A DNA stretch of 64,000 nt from Campylobacter concisus (GTDB lineage Bacteria; Campylobacterota; Campylobacteria; Campylobacterales; Campylobacteraceae), in the NCBI RefSeq assembly GCF_003048595.2, contig NZ_CP049270.1, forward strand, positions 496,001-560,000, in the 5' to 3' direction. The translations under genes and the position numbers were made by a program. This document shows positions 1-7,854 of the stretch, one piece after another. Position 1 is the first letter of the stretch, and each line of letters opens with the position of its first letter. Below the pieces are notes generated by a model, which saw nothing but the letters and a program-made list of their open reading frames with translations, ran no database searches and was not told where the DNA came from.

Positions 1-679
1 AACCCCACTCCTTCCATTCTTTTTCAGACAACCTATCTCGATTTACGGTATATTCGCCAGGTTTCCAAAATACATACAAATCCTCACTTTCGCTTACAGC
101 CTTCAAAGTATTAGTCGTCCAGCGGCTATTTGCCCATGCTGGATCCTTTTTCCAAATTCTTTTATCGTATAAATACAGACCTACTTCATAAGCATAATCC
201 TCCAATCTAGCGCCGGATAATTTCACTCTTGTTCCTGTAGAATATCTTCCCCCACGGATGTTATTACCGTTCAGTCTTCTATCTATAGTTTGCTCGCTAC
301 AGTTTAGAAGCGCGGCTAGTTGGTTTCGATTATAATCAGGATAATTCGACTTAGCTTCAAGAATCATCTCTAAGGTAACGGCACATTTGCGGTTAGACGG
401 GTTTAGTCCCATGATTTTAGGCATATTTACATCTTTAAAAGCAAGAATATCCGCAATATTAATAACTAAAAAGCCGCCGGGCTTTAAAATATCAAAATGG
501 AGCTCTATTACAGATTTTAATAAAGATTGCCAGTCATCATATGTTAGCCCTTCTTCATAGTCTTTACCTAAAAAATATGGAGGCGACCAAAACGATAGGG
601 ATATAGACTCTGGAGAAATTTTTTTTAATAATTTACATGAATCTCCGCAATATACAGAATTAATATGCAATTTATTCAT
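1..679 (-). CDS. DNA methyltransferase of a type II restriction system (partial, runs off left edge)
   Basis: The reverse strand is open from an ATG at 679 to the window edge, giving the first 226 residues. They carry the catalytic motif SPPY (residues 32-35) followed by a DILKPGGFLVINIAD-like strand, the order expected for a beta-class amino-methyltransferase (catalytic motif before the AdoMet motif). SPPY is typical of N4-cytosine enzymes, so that is the likely base, but this is inference. The middle segment (NRNQLAALLNCSEQTIDRRL) resembles a helix-turn-helix target-recognition region. The gene starts 3 nt after the stop of the BglI-like endonuclease gene, so the two form one R-M operon and this enzyme should protect the site cut by it. 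The AdoMet-binding half is outside the window. Confidence 0.85.
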   Translation of the reverse strand, partial: MNKLHINSVYCGDSCKLLKKISPESISLSFWSPPYFLGKDYEEGLTYDDWQSLLKSVIELHFDILKPGGFLVINIADILAFKDVNMPKIMGLNPSNRKCAVTLEMILEAKSNYPDYNRNQLAALLNCSEQTIDRRLNGNNIRGGRYSTGTRVKLSGARLEDYAYEVGLYLYDKRIWKKDPAWANSRWTTNTLKAVSESEDLYVFWKPGEYTVNRDRLSEKEWKEWG

Positions 680-682
680 ATT

Positions 683-1564
683 TTAAATTTCTACTTCAGA
701 GACACGCCAGTTGTCAATTTGTTTCAATATATCAAAAGAAACTCTGGCTCTAATTTTTCTAGTGTCTTTGTTTTTGTCATCTTTGCCTGGAAAAAATAAC
801 TGCGGATACTTTTTTAAATAATTTGGCTGATGAGTTAAAAGTATGCCATTTGGAATTGATGCAATTTTTATCTTATGTATAGGTTGGCCTATGTTATTCC
901 CTTTATCAAATATCATTTTATATACTGGCTTAATTACAAATGTAATCAATGGAGCGACCGTTCCGTCGCTTAGGACATAAATTGGAGACAAGGAACATGA
1001 GAAATTATGTGCTTTTCTATTGCCTTTGGCTACAATATTATTATTTATTAAACCAATATCGATCGCATTCCAGTTTCCCGATCCGGATATTTGATTGGGA
1101 GACATAACCGCATGATTAAAATCATCTCTTGGGCCTGCAGATTTTATATCAACAAATACCCAAATAGAATCGGTGAAATTTAAAATTTGCTCAATTTTTG
1201 GGCTAGAAATAATACAGCGATCATCTGACCCTGACGGTATCCCAGAATCTTTTATTCTAAAATTTGCAGAAAAATACCTTAAGAGTTTATTGCCAAAAAC
1301 TTGCTCTCCAACTTCAATCCAAGGATATTGATCACCCTTTGGAGAGCGTCCACGATCTAAAGGTGGGTAATTTTTCCAAAATGAGTATAAATAAGACGCT
1401 TCATTGTAATCTCTCTGAATTTCAGGTAAATATAGATCAATAAAATGACATATTTCCTTCATAATAAAATACTCTATATTTATTAAATTTTTATAATTTT
1501 TTTTATAAAAATCGACAGCGCGTTGATATAAATCAAATTGATCTCTTGCATACTGCGTAAACAT
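683..1564 (-). CDS. BglI-family type II restriction endonuclease
   Basis: This 293-residue protein matches my memory of BglI (299 aa) over nearly its whole length. Shared blocks are YNEA...FW.NYPPLDRG..PKGDQ.PWIEVGE (residues 53-87), G.P.G.D.R (108-116), FTDSIWVFVDIKSAGPRD (130-147), SPNQISGSGNW, LSDGTVAP, and PNG/PGKDD near the C-terminus. The PD-(D/E)xK active site is visible as D139-I-K141 with upstream acids E84/E87 and D114/D115, matching the BglI arrangement. BglI cuts GCCNNNNNGGC; the same or a similar site is predicted here, not shown. It is the first gene of an operon with the methyltransferase 3 nt downstream, and AT content is high compared with the next gene at 1627-2952, consistent with horizontal acquisition. 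Confidence 0.9.
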   Translation of the reverse strand: MFTQYARDQFDLYQRAVDFYKKNYKNLINIEYFIMKEICHFIDLYLPEIQRDYNEASYLYSFWKNYPPLDRGRSPKGDQYPWIEVGEQVFGNKLLRYFSANFRIKDSGIPSGSDDRCIISSPKIEQILNFTDSIWVFVDIKSAGPRDDFNHAVMSPNQISGSGNWNAIDIGLINNNIVAKGNRKAHNFSCSLSPIYVLSDGTVAPLITFVIKPVYKMIFDKGNNIGQPIHKIKIASIPNGILLTHQPNYLKKYPQLFFPGKDDKNKDTRKIRARVSFDILKQIDNWRVSEVEI

Positions 1565-1626
1565 TACTAAACCTTCCTAAATTTTAATATTTCACTATTA
1601 TATCGTTTTTTTAATGGCAATATATA

Positions 1627-2952
1627 TTAAATCTTCCCGCCAAACATCTCATACATCGCCTTTTCCTCGCCCCAAAACTCGCGGTGCTTTTTGATGCAGG
1701 ATTTTATCGCGCCTACCAGATAACGCACGTCTTGCTCGATATGCGTGTAGTGCAGGCTCACGCGCACGAAGCCGGGCTTGGCTTCTGGCATGCGCCCCTC
1801 CTTGATACCCAGCAGATCGTGAGCGTAGGGCCCAGCGCACATCACGCCCGCACGCGTCTGGATGCCGAAGTCGTTGCTAAGGCTCGCGGCGAAATCATAC
1901 GCCGAGACGCCGCGCACGTTAAAGGAGATTATCGGCAGCCGCGGCGTGCCCTTTGGAGCGTAGTTTATGACCTCGTCTACGCCCGCTAGCTCGCTCTCAA
2001 AAAGCCGCGCTAGCTCGTCCTCGGCACTTTTTATTTGCTCGAAGCCCACCTCGTTTCGCAGCGCATATGCCAAATTTGCCCGCATAAGCCCGATAATAGG
2101 CGGCGTACCACCTTCTTCTAGCTGCTCTGGATTTTTCAAAAACACGTGGCCCTCGCGGTTAGCGTAGGCGACCGTCCCGCCCGCGGCAAAGGTCGGTACG
2201 TCGCTGTTAAACAGCTTCTTTTTGATCGCCAAAAGCCCGCAGCTAGCAGGTCCGCCGAGCAATTTATGAGGCGAGAGGAAAATCGCGTCAAAGTAATCGC
2301 AATCTAAATTTGCGTGTGAGCTCAGCGCCGCGCAGTCAAAGGCCACGATGCCACCCGCAGCTCTGATTAGCTCGCTGATCTTTTTATAGTCGCTAATGAC
2401 GCCCGTGACGTTTGAGGCGGCGCTAAACGAGCCGATGATGCGGCGTCCGGCATTTAGCTTCAGGATGCGCTCAAGCGCTAGCAGATCGATCTCGCCGCCC
2501 TCGCTAAGAGGTACGCGCAGGTAGTCGCAAAGCCCCTCGCGATAGCTAAGCTCGTTTGAGTGGTGTTCGTAGGGCGAAACGAGCACGAGCGGAAGCTGCG
2601 CGGTGCGTAAATTTGCCTCGCCGATCGCACTTCTGGTCGCAGGCGGCAGGTAGATACCTAGCAGCTCCTGAAATTTCTTGATCGCGGCCGTCGCGCCATG
2701 TCCGCAGGCGATGAGACAAAACCGCTCGTCAAGCCCAAGTAGCTTTTTTAGACTCTCTCTCGCACCCTCGTAGCGCCGCTGCGTGATGATAGCGCTGGAG
2801 CTACTGTCGGAGTGTGTGTTGGCGTAGGTTTTTAAAACGTCCGCTATCTCGCGCTCTACGGGCTCATAAGCAAGCCCCGAAGCAGTGTAATCAAAATAGT
2901 GCACGCCTTGTTTTAGGATGATATTTTTTCTTATTTCGTCTAAATTTGCCAT
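1627..2952 (-). CDS. Class V aminotransferase / cysteine desulfurase-like protein
   Basis: A 441-residue PLP-dependent fold-type I enzyme. Visible landmarks are YEHHSN (residues 128-133, the histidine that stacks on PLP in cysteine desulfurases), D206 in FDCAA, the Schiff-base lysine K230 in SPHKLLGG, and RAGVMCAGPYAH near the C-terminus, where SufS/CsdA-type desulfurases carry their catalytic cysteine. It could donate sulfur, possibly for FdhD, which lies two genes upstream, but that link is inference; it may equally be a selenocysteine-lyase-like or isopenicillin-epimerase-like enzyme. GC is clearly high (about half) compared with the flanking R-M genes. A possible hairpin at 3053-3090 separates it from the small gene upstream, so it probably has its own promoter. 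Confidence 0.8.
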   Translation of the reverse strand: MANLDEIRKNIILKQGVHYFDYTASGLAYEPVEREIADVLKTYANTHSDSSSSAIITQRRYEGARESLKKLLGLDERFCLIACGHGATAAIKKFQELLGIYLPPATRSAIGEANLRTAQLPLVLVSPYEHHSNELSYREGLCDYLRVPLSEGGEIDLLALERILKLNAGRRIIGSFSAASNVTGVISDYKKISELIRAAGGIVAFDCAALSSHANLDCDYFDAIFLSPHKLLGGPASCGLLAIKKKLFNSDVPTFAAGGTVAYANREGHVFLKNPEQLEEGGTPPIIGLMRANLAYALRNEVGFEQIKSAEDELARLFESELAGVDEVINYAPKGTPRLPIISFNVRGVSAYDFAASLSNDFGIQTRAGVMCAGPYAHDLLGIKEGRMPEAKPGFVRVSLHYTHIEQDVRYLVGAIKSCIKKHREFWGEEKAMYEMFGGKI

Positions 2953-3052
2953 TTTTACTCTTTAAATTTGATACGGTAATTATAGTAAATTTTCGCAAAT
3001 TTGGGACTTTTGCGTTGGAAATGATTTAGTAAATTTGGAGATTAAATTTGAG

Positions 3053-3090
3053 CAAGTTAAATTTAACCGCAAAGCGGCAAATTTAACTTG
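3053..3090 (-). terminator. Possible terminator of the fdhD operon
   Basis: A long inverted repeat: CAAGTTAAATTT at 3053-3064 pairs with AAATTTAACTTG at 3079-3090, and an inner CCGC/GCGG stem closes on a 3-nt AAA loop. It lies just downstream of the 62-residue ORF that ends the fdhD operon. There is no strong U tract, so it could also be an mRNA-stabilising hairpin. Confidence 0.45.
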
Positions 3091-3134
3091 ATAAAGCATA
3101 GAAGCGCGAGACACAGAGGCTCACAACCATTTTA

Positions 3135-3323
3135 TTATTTGTTTATAAAATTTTTCTCTAGCCACTCGATAGCTTTTGCTTCGGTTTCAAAGCGTCCGCT
3201 TTTAGCGACTTGATTTTGCCCCTCGTAGAAGCGGATCCTGATACCGTCTTGGACGCTATCTACCTTTATTCTAGTGATCTTGTCTTTGTTTAGATAGACC
3301 CTATCGTTTAGTTTTACGTACAT
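3135..3323 (-). CDS. Small conserved-looking protein of the fdhD operon (unknown function)
   Basis: A 62-residue cytoplasmic protein without cysteines, signal peptide or membrane segment. It alternates charged and beta-prone stretches (YVKLNDRVYLNKDKITRIKVDSV, a turn, IRIRFYEG, then a C-terminal helix EAKAIEWLEKNF), which suggests a small beta-sheet plus helix fold. The ATG at 3323 follows a GGGAGAAAA ribosome binding site, and the gene sits 27 bp after the ModE-like gene, so it is the last gene of that operon. I do not recognise a family. Its place suggests a link to formate dehydrogenase maturation or molybdate response, by context only. Confidence 0.65.
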   Translation of the reverse strand: MYVKLNDRVYLNKDKITRIKVDSVQDGIRIRFYEGQNQVAKSGRFETEAKAIEWLEKNFINK

Positions 3324-3350
3324 TTTTTCTCCCTTAAATTTGATGTGGTT

Positions 3351-4106
3351 TTATTTATTTTTATCGTTTGTCTCGTCTTTTTTCTCGCCGTCTTTTTTCA
3401 AAAACAACTCCTTAAAGCGCTTATCCGCAAAGTCCTCGATATCGTTTTGTAGCTGTCTATAGGCGTTTATGAGCTCATGCGCGCGTTCATTTAGCGTCGT
3501 GCCGGCGTTTTCGCCGCCGCCTTGTTTGGTGGTAAAGAGCTCCTCTTTTAGATTTTTTTGCAAAATTTGCAGATGATTCCAGCATTTTTTATAGTTCATG
3601 CCTAGGATTTCGGCGGCCTTTGAGATCGAGCCGACCTCGGCGATGACGTCCAGGACTTCGGTTTTGCCCTTACCGAATATCAGCTCGCCCTCGTCGTTTT
3701 CTATCCAAGTTTTGGTTTTTACTCTCATCTTTTTTCCTTTCTTCTCCTTAAAACACCCCAGCTGGCAGTATTTTACGTCGATTTTATAGTCTTTTAGCGT
3801 CGATCGGATCGTCTTTAGTCCCACGCCCGCAGCCGCGTCTCTAGCGTCTTTGCACAGTATCCTGTCCTTTTCGTCGGTCATCTGCTTTAGCTGCGTCATC
3901 ACGGTGTATTTGCCGCGTCCGTTTTCCAGCCTGCCAAACTGCCCTAGCTCGCAGTTGTCGATCTTTACGCCCATTTTTTCGGCCTCGTCGCTAACCAGCC
4001 CGACCTCTACGCCTAGCTTTGCAGCGATCTTAAACGCCGCGCCGCAGTCTAGCCTACCCTTTGGATTTAGAAGTTTTGCGATCAGTTCTCGGATTTGCTC
4101 ACTCAT
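3351..4106 (-). CDS. modE: ModE-like transcriptional regulator with a duplicated N-terminal module
   Basis: A 251-residue protein. Residues about 135-225 form a winged helix typical of ModE/LysR-type N-terminal domains (GSISKAAEILGMNYKKCWNHLQ, then the wing TTKQGGGENAGTTLNERA). Unlike E. coli ModE it has no C-terminal molybdate-binding Mop repeats; instead the N-terminal half holds two similar units, each ending in L-G-x-F preceded by a cysteine (CELGQFG near 53-59 and CQLGCFK near 113-119). The lysine-rich tail is low-complexity. It overlaps fdhD by 8 bp, as expected for translational coupling, and the same fdhD-modE neighbourhood is known in C. jejuni (Cj1508c-Cj1507c as I recall). It probably tunes Mo/W enzyme or transporter genes; effector binding in the N-terminal repeats is speculation. 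Confidence 0.8.
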   Translation of the reverse strand: MSEQIRELIAKLLNPKGRLDCGAAFKIAAKLGVEVGLVSDEAEKMGVKIDNCELGQFGRLENGRGKYTVMTQLKQMTDEKDRILCKDARDAAAGVGLKTIRSTLKDYKIDVKYCQLGCFKEKKGKKMRVKTKTWIENDEGELIFGKGKTEVLDVIAEVGSISKAAEILGMNYKKCWNHLQILQKNLKEELFTTKQGGGENAGTTLNERAHELINAYRQLQNDIEDFADKRFKELFLKKDGEKKDETNDKNK

Positions 4107-4881
4107 GGATTCTCTCCGCGCCGCTATACACGTTTATGTTTTCGCCGCGAGCAAAGCCGCATAGCGTGAGGTTAAATTTACGCGCTATCACGACGCCTAG
4201 GCTAGTCGGAGCCGTGCGCGAGACGAGCACGGGGATGCCGTGCATGACGGCTTTTGCGACCATCTCGGAGCTGAGCCTGCCGCTCACCATCAAAAACGAA
4301 TTTTGTAGCTGCGAGCCTGCTAGTACCGCTTTGCCGACGGCTTTGTCTATGGTGTTGTGCTGAGCGATATCCTCGCCGATGTAAAACTGCTCGCCGCTCA
4401 CGAAAAGCTTGGCCGTGTGCACGCAGCCAGTCATCTCGTAAAGCTCGCACTGCGTGTAAAATTGCCCCATCTGGCGTAAAATTTCGTCTTTGTTAAATTT
4501 AACCTCGCCCTTTATCGAGCGCGCCGCCATAGCCTCAGGATCGATATTTGCCGTCGAGCTGCGTCCGCAGCCGCTGATTATCACCTTTTCCTCGTCAAAC
4601 TGCTCGAGGCGCTTTTCGTTGATTTTGGCCTTGACCTGCACGCTTAAAGCGTCGTCTGAGAGCTCGATACTCTCGATATCCTCAGGACTCTCGATCAAAT
4701 TTTCGCTGATGAGATAGCCTGCAGCTAGTGCCTCCTGATCGGTCGGAGTTGCCATGAGCGCGCCGAAACGCTTGCCGTTTATGTAGATCTCAAGCTTGAT
4801 CTCACGCACCAAAATATCATCCACGGCGCTTTTTTGCGCGCCTTTAAATTTGATGATTTGCGTCGTAAAAATAGGTTGCAT
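4099..4881 (-). CDS. fdhD: FdhD, sulfurtransferase for formate dehydrogenase maturation
   Basis: A 260-residue FdhD-family protein. FdhD carries sulfur from a cysteine desulfurase to the molybdenum or tungsten bis-MGD cofactor and is needed for active formate dehydrogenase. The family signature is seen as SGCGRSSTANID with Cys105; E. coli FdhD has a CxxC here, so this one has only a single cysteine at the loop, followed by the VHTAKLF, GEDIAQHNTIDKAVG and SGRLSSEMVAKA blocks that bind the cofactor. An AAGGAAAAT ribosome binding site precedes the ATG at 4881. It heads the operon fdhD-modE-like-small ORF. The formate dehydrogenase structural genes are not in the window. Confidence 0.92.
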   Translation of the reverse strand: MQPIFTTQIIKFKGAQKSAVDDILVREIKLEIYINGKRFGALMATPTDQEALAAGYLISENLIESPEDIESIELSDDALSVQVKAKINEKRLEQFDEEKVIISGCGRSSTANIDPEAMAARSIKGEVKFNKDEILRQMGQFYTQCELYEMTGCVHTAKLFVSGEQFYIGEDIAQHNTIDKAVGKAVLAGSQLQNSFLMVSGRLSSEMVAKAVMHGIPVLVSRTAPTSLGVVIARKFNLTLCGFARGENINVYSGAERIHE

Positions 4882-4935
4882 GATTTTCCTTAATTTTTGC
4901 GAAATGATAGCTTGAAAATCTAAATTTAGGATTTG

Positions 4936-4941
4936 ATTGTA
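4936..4941 (-). promoter_or_regulatory. Candidate -10 box of the fdhD operon
   Basis: On the reverse strand TACAAT lies about 55 bp upstream of the fdhD start, in an AT-rich leader. A short palindrome (TTGCTT/AAGCAA) lies just upstream in the -35 region. This is a consensus match only. Confidence 0.35.
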
Positions 4942-5015
4942 GTGAAATCTTGCTTAAATCAAGCAAAAACTTAAACTATTTTTAGTACGATTTTATCGGT
5001 ATCTGATGATGATTT

Positions 5016-5038
5016 ATATATGCAAATTTAGCATATAT
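5016..5038. promoter_or_regulatory. Perfect palindrome upstream of fdhD, candidate ModE-type operator
   Basis: ATATATGC at 5016-5023 and GCATATAT at 5031-5038 form 8-bp perfect arms around a 7-bp AAATTTA spacer. Paired TATAT-type half sites recall ModE boxes, and the operon downstream encodes a ModE-like protein, so autoregulation is plausible. It lies about 135 bp upstream of fdhD, farther than usual. Confidence 0.4.
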
Positions 5039-5307
5039 CTTAAGATATTTTTTGACTAAGATTTTATCATTATCTATTATTTGTATAAGAAATAAAAGAA
5101 TAGTAAAAAATAGTATAAGGCTAGAATTGGATCGCACATAACTTGCTATATATAGGTTAAATCTTGAAAAATTATAAATATAATTTGCGGCCTGACGTAA
5201 GACCGAGAAGGAAATTTATATTATAGAGTCAAGTTAAAAAAACTAATTTTTATCAAGCTGTATTTTACTGTTATATGGCCCGTGCACGACTCAAGCACGC
5301 CGACCGT

Positions 5308-5350
5308 ATATAAAAAGCCCTTAATTATATTCATTAAGGGCTTTTTATAT
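5308..5350. terminator. Strong bidirectional hairpin terminator
   Basis: 18-bp perfectly complementary arms (5308-5325 and 5333-5350) close on a 7-nt loop; each arm is A-rich on one side and T-rich on the other around a GCCC/GGGC core, so the structure can end transcription in both directions. No intact gene abuts it now, so it is probably left from a rearranged locus. Confidence 0.75.
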
Positions 5351-6009
5351 GAAAACTTAGACATTTTGCCGATGAAAAATCATTTTCGAGCGATAAGGTT
5401 TCGTCTAAGTTTTTATATTTTTCTTTTGCTCGGCCAAAGAAAAATATCGGCCGTCTGCCAAGACCTTATAGCAAACTCATTTGAGTTTGCTAAGTAAGTA
5501 TTAACATATTGTTCTATGTAGAGGTTATTTGTTCTTAATATTTTGATAAATGATATTAAGTTCTAAGACTATACGACGGAATTAGAAGCTGTTATTTTTT
5601 ATTAAGTTAAAGTAAATTTTGGTTTATAGGGAAATTTACTTTTGTTTTTTTATTTGGTATTTTAGCACAAATTTTAAAAATTGAGATTTTGTTGGTTTTT
5701 ATATAGCATAAATAAAGATTAAAGTAGAGATTGTTTTTTGAGCAAGAAATAAAAATCAAAAAGAAGAGTATTTTTGTGCGGGATTAAGATTATTTAATAA
5801 AACAAGCGTCGCTATAATATAGCCGTATTCGTTTTCGCAGTCGTATTAACCCCTCGATTTAGTTGCGTTTTGAATATGCCCATGTTATAAGAGCCTTATT
5901 TTTCCAAATCCTAACTATCGTATCCGCAAGAATCCCGTCTTGAGAATCGACAAAGCTTAATACTTTTCTCCTGTGTCGGCTTGAGTATTTATTAGATAAT
6001 TAGTCTCAC

Positions 6010-6282
6010 TCAAACTATCGCCACTCTTTTACCGCAAGCTTTTATGTAGTTAAAGAATGTTTTATACTTGATATTATACGCTCCGCTTTCTATCCTAGCT
6101 ACGGCAGACTGAGTTATGCCCATCCTTTTAGCTACTTCGCTTTGAGTTAGTCTGGCCTCGTTTCTGGCGTCTATTAAAGCTTATATGGCTTTATATTCGT
6201 CCTCTAGCGCATCGTATTGCGCTTTAAATTCTGGGTCTTTTAGCTCCTCTTTTAAAACTTCTCTAAAATTAACGGTTCCCAT
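6010..6282 (-). pseudogene. HigA-type XRE antitoxin, interrupted by an in-frame stop
   Basis: The reverse frame from ATG 6282 to TGA 6010 encodes 90 positions typical of a HigA-like antitoxin: an acidic N-terminal helix (MGTVNFREVLKEELKD) and a classical XRE helix-turn-helix (LTQSEVAKRMGITQSAVARI), ending in ACGKRVAIV. Codon 34 is TAA (6181-6183), exactly where a lysine AAA would fit, so one substitution kills the gene before the DNA-binding domain. Reinitiation at the in-frame ATG of RMGIT would leave half the helix-turn-helix, so function is unlikely. The start overlaps the end of the intact form of the toxin gene by 14 nt, the usual HigBA layout. Confidence 0.85.
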
Positions 6283-6606
6283 CTTTAAACTCCTTTAATC
6301 TTCGTTCCGCCAAATTTAGTATGCTTTTTGGTGTCTTTTGCATTTTTTAACAAAAGTTAACAGGATTATTATCCTTTTACCCATTTCATAACAATATATA
6401 CTTCTAGCTATACCTTCATCAGACTTTATGCGTATCTCAAACAGTCCGCCTTTTAGGCTTTTAGTATACGGCTCTCCTAAGGTATTGCCCCTAGCCTCTA
6501 AGAGCTCGAACATTTTATAACCTCTTTGCCTGAGACCGGTCGGTAGCTCCAAGAACTCATCTTTTATGGCTTCGTTTGCAAATTTTACGCTCCGCATCGT
6601 AACCAT
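6269..6606 (-). pseudogene. HigB/RelE-like toxin with a C-terminal frameshift
   Basis: From ATG 6606 a HigB (phage Gp49-like, RelE-superfamily) mRNA interferase is readable: LPTGLRQRGYKMFELLEARG, GEPYTKSLKGGLFEIRIKS, ARSIYCYEMGKRIIILLTFVKK. After FVKK the present frame gives CKRHQKAY and stops at 6316 (96 aa). The next frame gives the tail expected for the family (QKTPKSILNLAERRLKEF...) and ends at 6269, overlapping higA. The shift falls in a run of six A on the coding strand (6343-6348 on the plus strand are six T); seven would restore a 112-residue protein. Loss of the last helix probably removes activity. A slippage-prone run could also restore the frame at low rate. Confidence 0.85.
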
Positions 6607-6696
6607 TTTATGCGACTAAGTCTTATTGTGCCATATATGATATAAAATGCAGTTTGTTTTATATGCTTATTGCTGAATAAACAACTTGATATAAAC

Positions 6697-7854
6697 CTAT
6701 TCATACAAAGATTCCACCATCTCTCGTCCGCTGTCGGGCATCAGCTTAGCGTATCTTAGGGTGTGATTGATGTCTGAGTGATTCATGAGCTTTTTTATCG
6801 TTAGTATAGGAGTGCCTTTTATAGCAAGATGCGAAGCGAACGTATGCCTAAGGGTATGAATAACTACTCTATTGGTTGCGTCGCTTATATCTAAATTTTG
6901 ATTAAAAAGCTTATTTAGTAACGGCTGTAAGACGTTTTGGATAGTGGCTTTTGGCTTATTTACTAAAAAATCGTTCGGGGATAGGGCGGTATAAATTTGA
7001 TTTATCATTTCTAACGCCATTTTGCTTAAAAACCCTGTATACGTGCTCTTTGTCTTAAAGTCGCTTATAGCGACCGACTTGGTCGATAGCGCTAAATCCT
7101 TTTTCTTGATATTTAAAATTCCTTCTAACCTAGCTCCCGTACATAAAGCAAGCTCAACAAACAGCCCTAGGGCGAAGTCTTTCTTGTCCGCTACTTCTTT
7201 GCGTAAAAGTTCTATCTCGATAAGCTCCAAAAACCTTTCTCGCTTGTTGTTTGGTTTTTTTAGCTCTATTTTGTACGGGCTAATATGATCGATAAGGTCA
7301 TTTTTTATAGCGTGATTAAAAATCGTCCTAACTATACCCATTATGGCATTTATGCGAGATTGCGATAATTTACGTTTGGTTTTAGGAGAGATGATTTGAG
7401 AGATATCCTTATGGTGCTCGCTTATCGTCTCGGGCGTTATCTGCGTCGTGGCTAGACCACCTAACTTATCCTTATGGTAAATTTCATAATCTCGCCTTTG
7501 CTCTTTTATATTGATGGCGTTATCAGGTTCTTTTTCTAGTTTAAAATTAAAAAAGGCGTCTGCGATCTCATCAAATTTAAGCGAGTTTTTGTTATTCTTG
7601 GCAGCTATTTTCTTGGATATGCTATCGGGAAGCTCTCCGTTTCTTTGCTTTGCGTCGAATTCTTTCTTTTTGTTATATGCGTAGGTTATATTTACACCTT
7701 CGGATTTCGATCCGATTTTGACGTTTGCCTTTTTACCATCAAGCGTAACTCTCATATAAAAAACTACGTCGCCGCTAGCTAGATTATTAAAGAAAATTCC
7801 CGGGTATTTATTGACTCCGAACGATGAGTTGTAATTTTTAAGTTTTCCTGCCAT
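6697..7854 (-). CDS. Tyrosine recombinase / phage-type integrase
   Basis: A 385-residue site-specific recombinase. The N-terminal part (1-70) resembles an arm-binding domain, residues about 90-185 the SAM-like core-binding domain (FNFKLEKEPDNAIN...), and the C-terminal catalytic domain shows the first arginine in CTGARLEG, the HxxR box in HTLRHTFASHL, the later histidine in LMNHSDINH, and the nucleophile tyrosine in RYAKL. It ends a few tens of bases from the broken toxin-antitoxin pair, and with it forms the remnant of a mobile element. No tRNA or clear attachment repeat was found next to it. It differs from the P4-type integrase at 28051-29295. Confidence 0.88.
   Translation of the reverse strand: MAGKLKNYNSSFGVNKYPGIFFNNLASGDVVFYMRVTLDGKKANVKIGSKSEGVNITYAYNKKKEFDAKQRNGELPDSISKKIAAKNNKNSLKFDEIADAFFNFKLEKEPDNAINIKEQRRDYEIYHKDKLGGLATTQITPETISEHHKDISQIISPKTKRKLSQSRINAIMGIVRTIFNHAIKNDLIDHISPYKIELKKPNNKRERFLELIEIELLRKEVADKKDFALGLFVELALCTGARLEGILNIKKKDLALSTKSVAISDFKTKSTYTGFLSKMALEMINQIYTALSPNDFLVNKPKATIQNVLQPLLNKLFNQNLDISDATNRVVIHTLRHTFASHLAIKGTPILTIKKLMNHSDINHTLRYAKLMPDSGREMVESLYE

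Larger units (their letters stand above)
4882..6009. other. Gene-poor stretch between fdhD and the toxin-antitoxin remnant
   Basis: No convincing complete gene is present in this 1.1 kb AT-rich stretch. It holds the fdhD leader, the palindrome at 5016-5038, the strong hairpin at 5308-5350, and a short perfect palindrome AGCAAACTCA-TT-TGAGTTTGCT at 5470-5491. On the reverse strand between about 5990 and 5859 there is a coherent 42-residue reading frame (ends ...LITWAYSKRN) that follows the antitoxin remnant; it has no start codon with a ribosome binding site and may be the tail of a dead gene. The boundary between the GC-richer fdhD block and AT-rich DNA falls here. Confidence 0.6.

Noticed and set aside
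1684-1989. Forward ORFs opposite the class V aminotransferase
   Set aside because: Antisense shadows of a GC-rich gene with clear PLP motifs.
5282-5497. 71-residue forward ORF in the gene desert
   Set aside because: It runs straight through the perfect hairpin at 5308-5350, has no ribosome binding site and a random-looking sequence.
6343-6348. Programmed ribosomal frameshift in higB
   Set aside because: The A run could slip, but no stimulator or conserved precedent is visible and the antitoxin is also broken; simple decay explains both.
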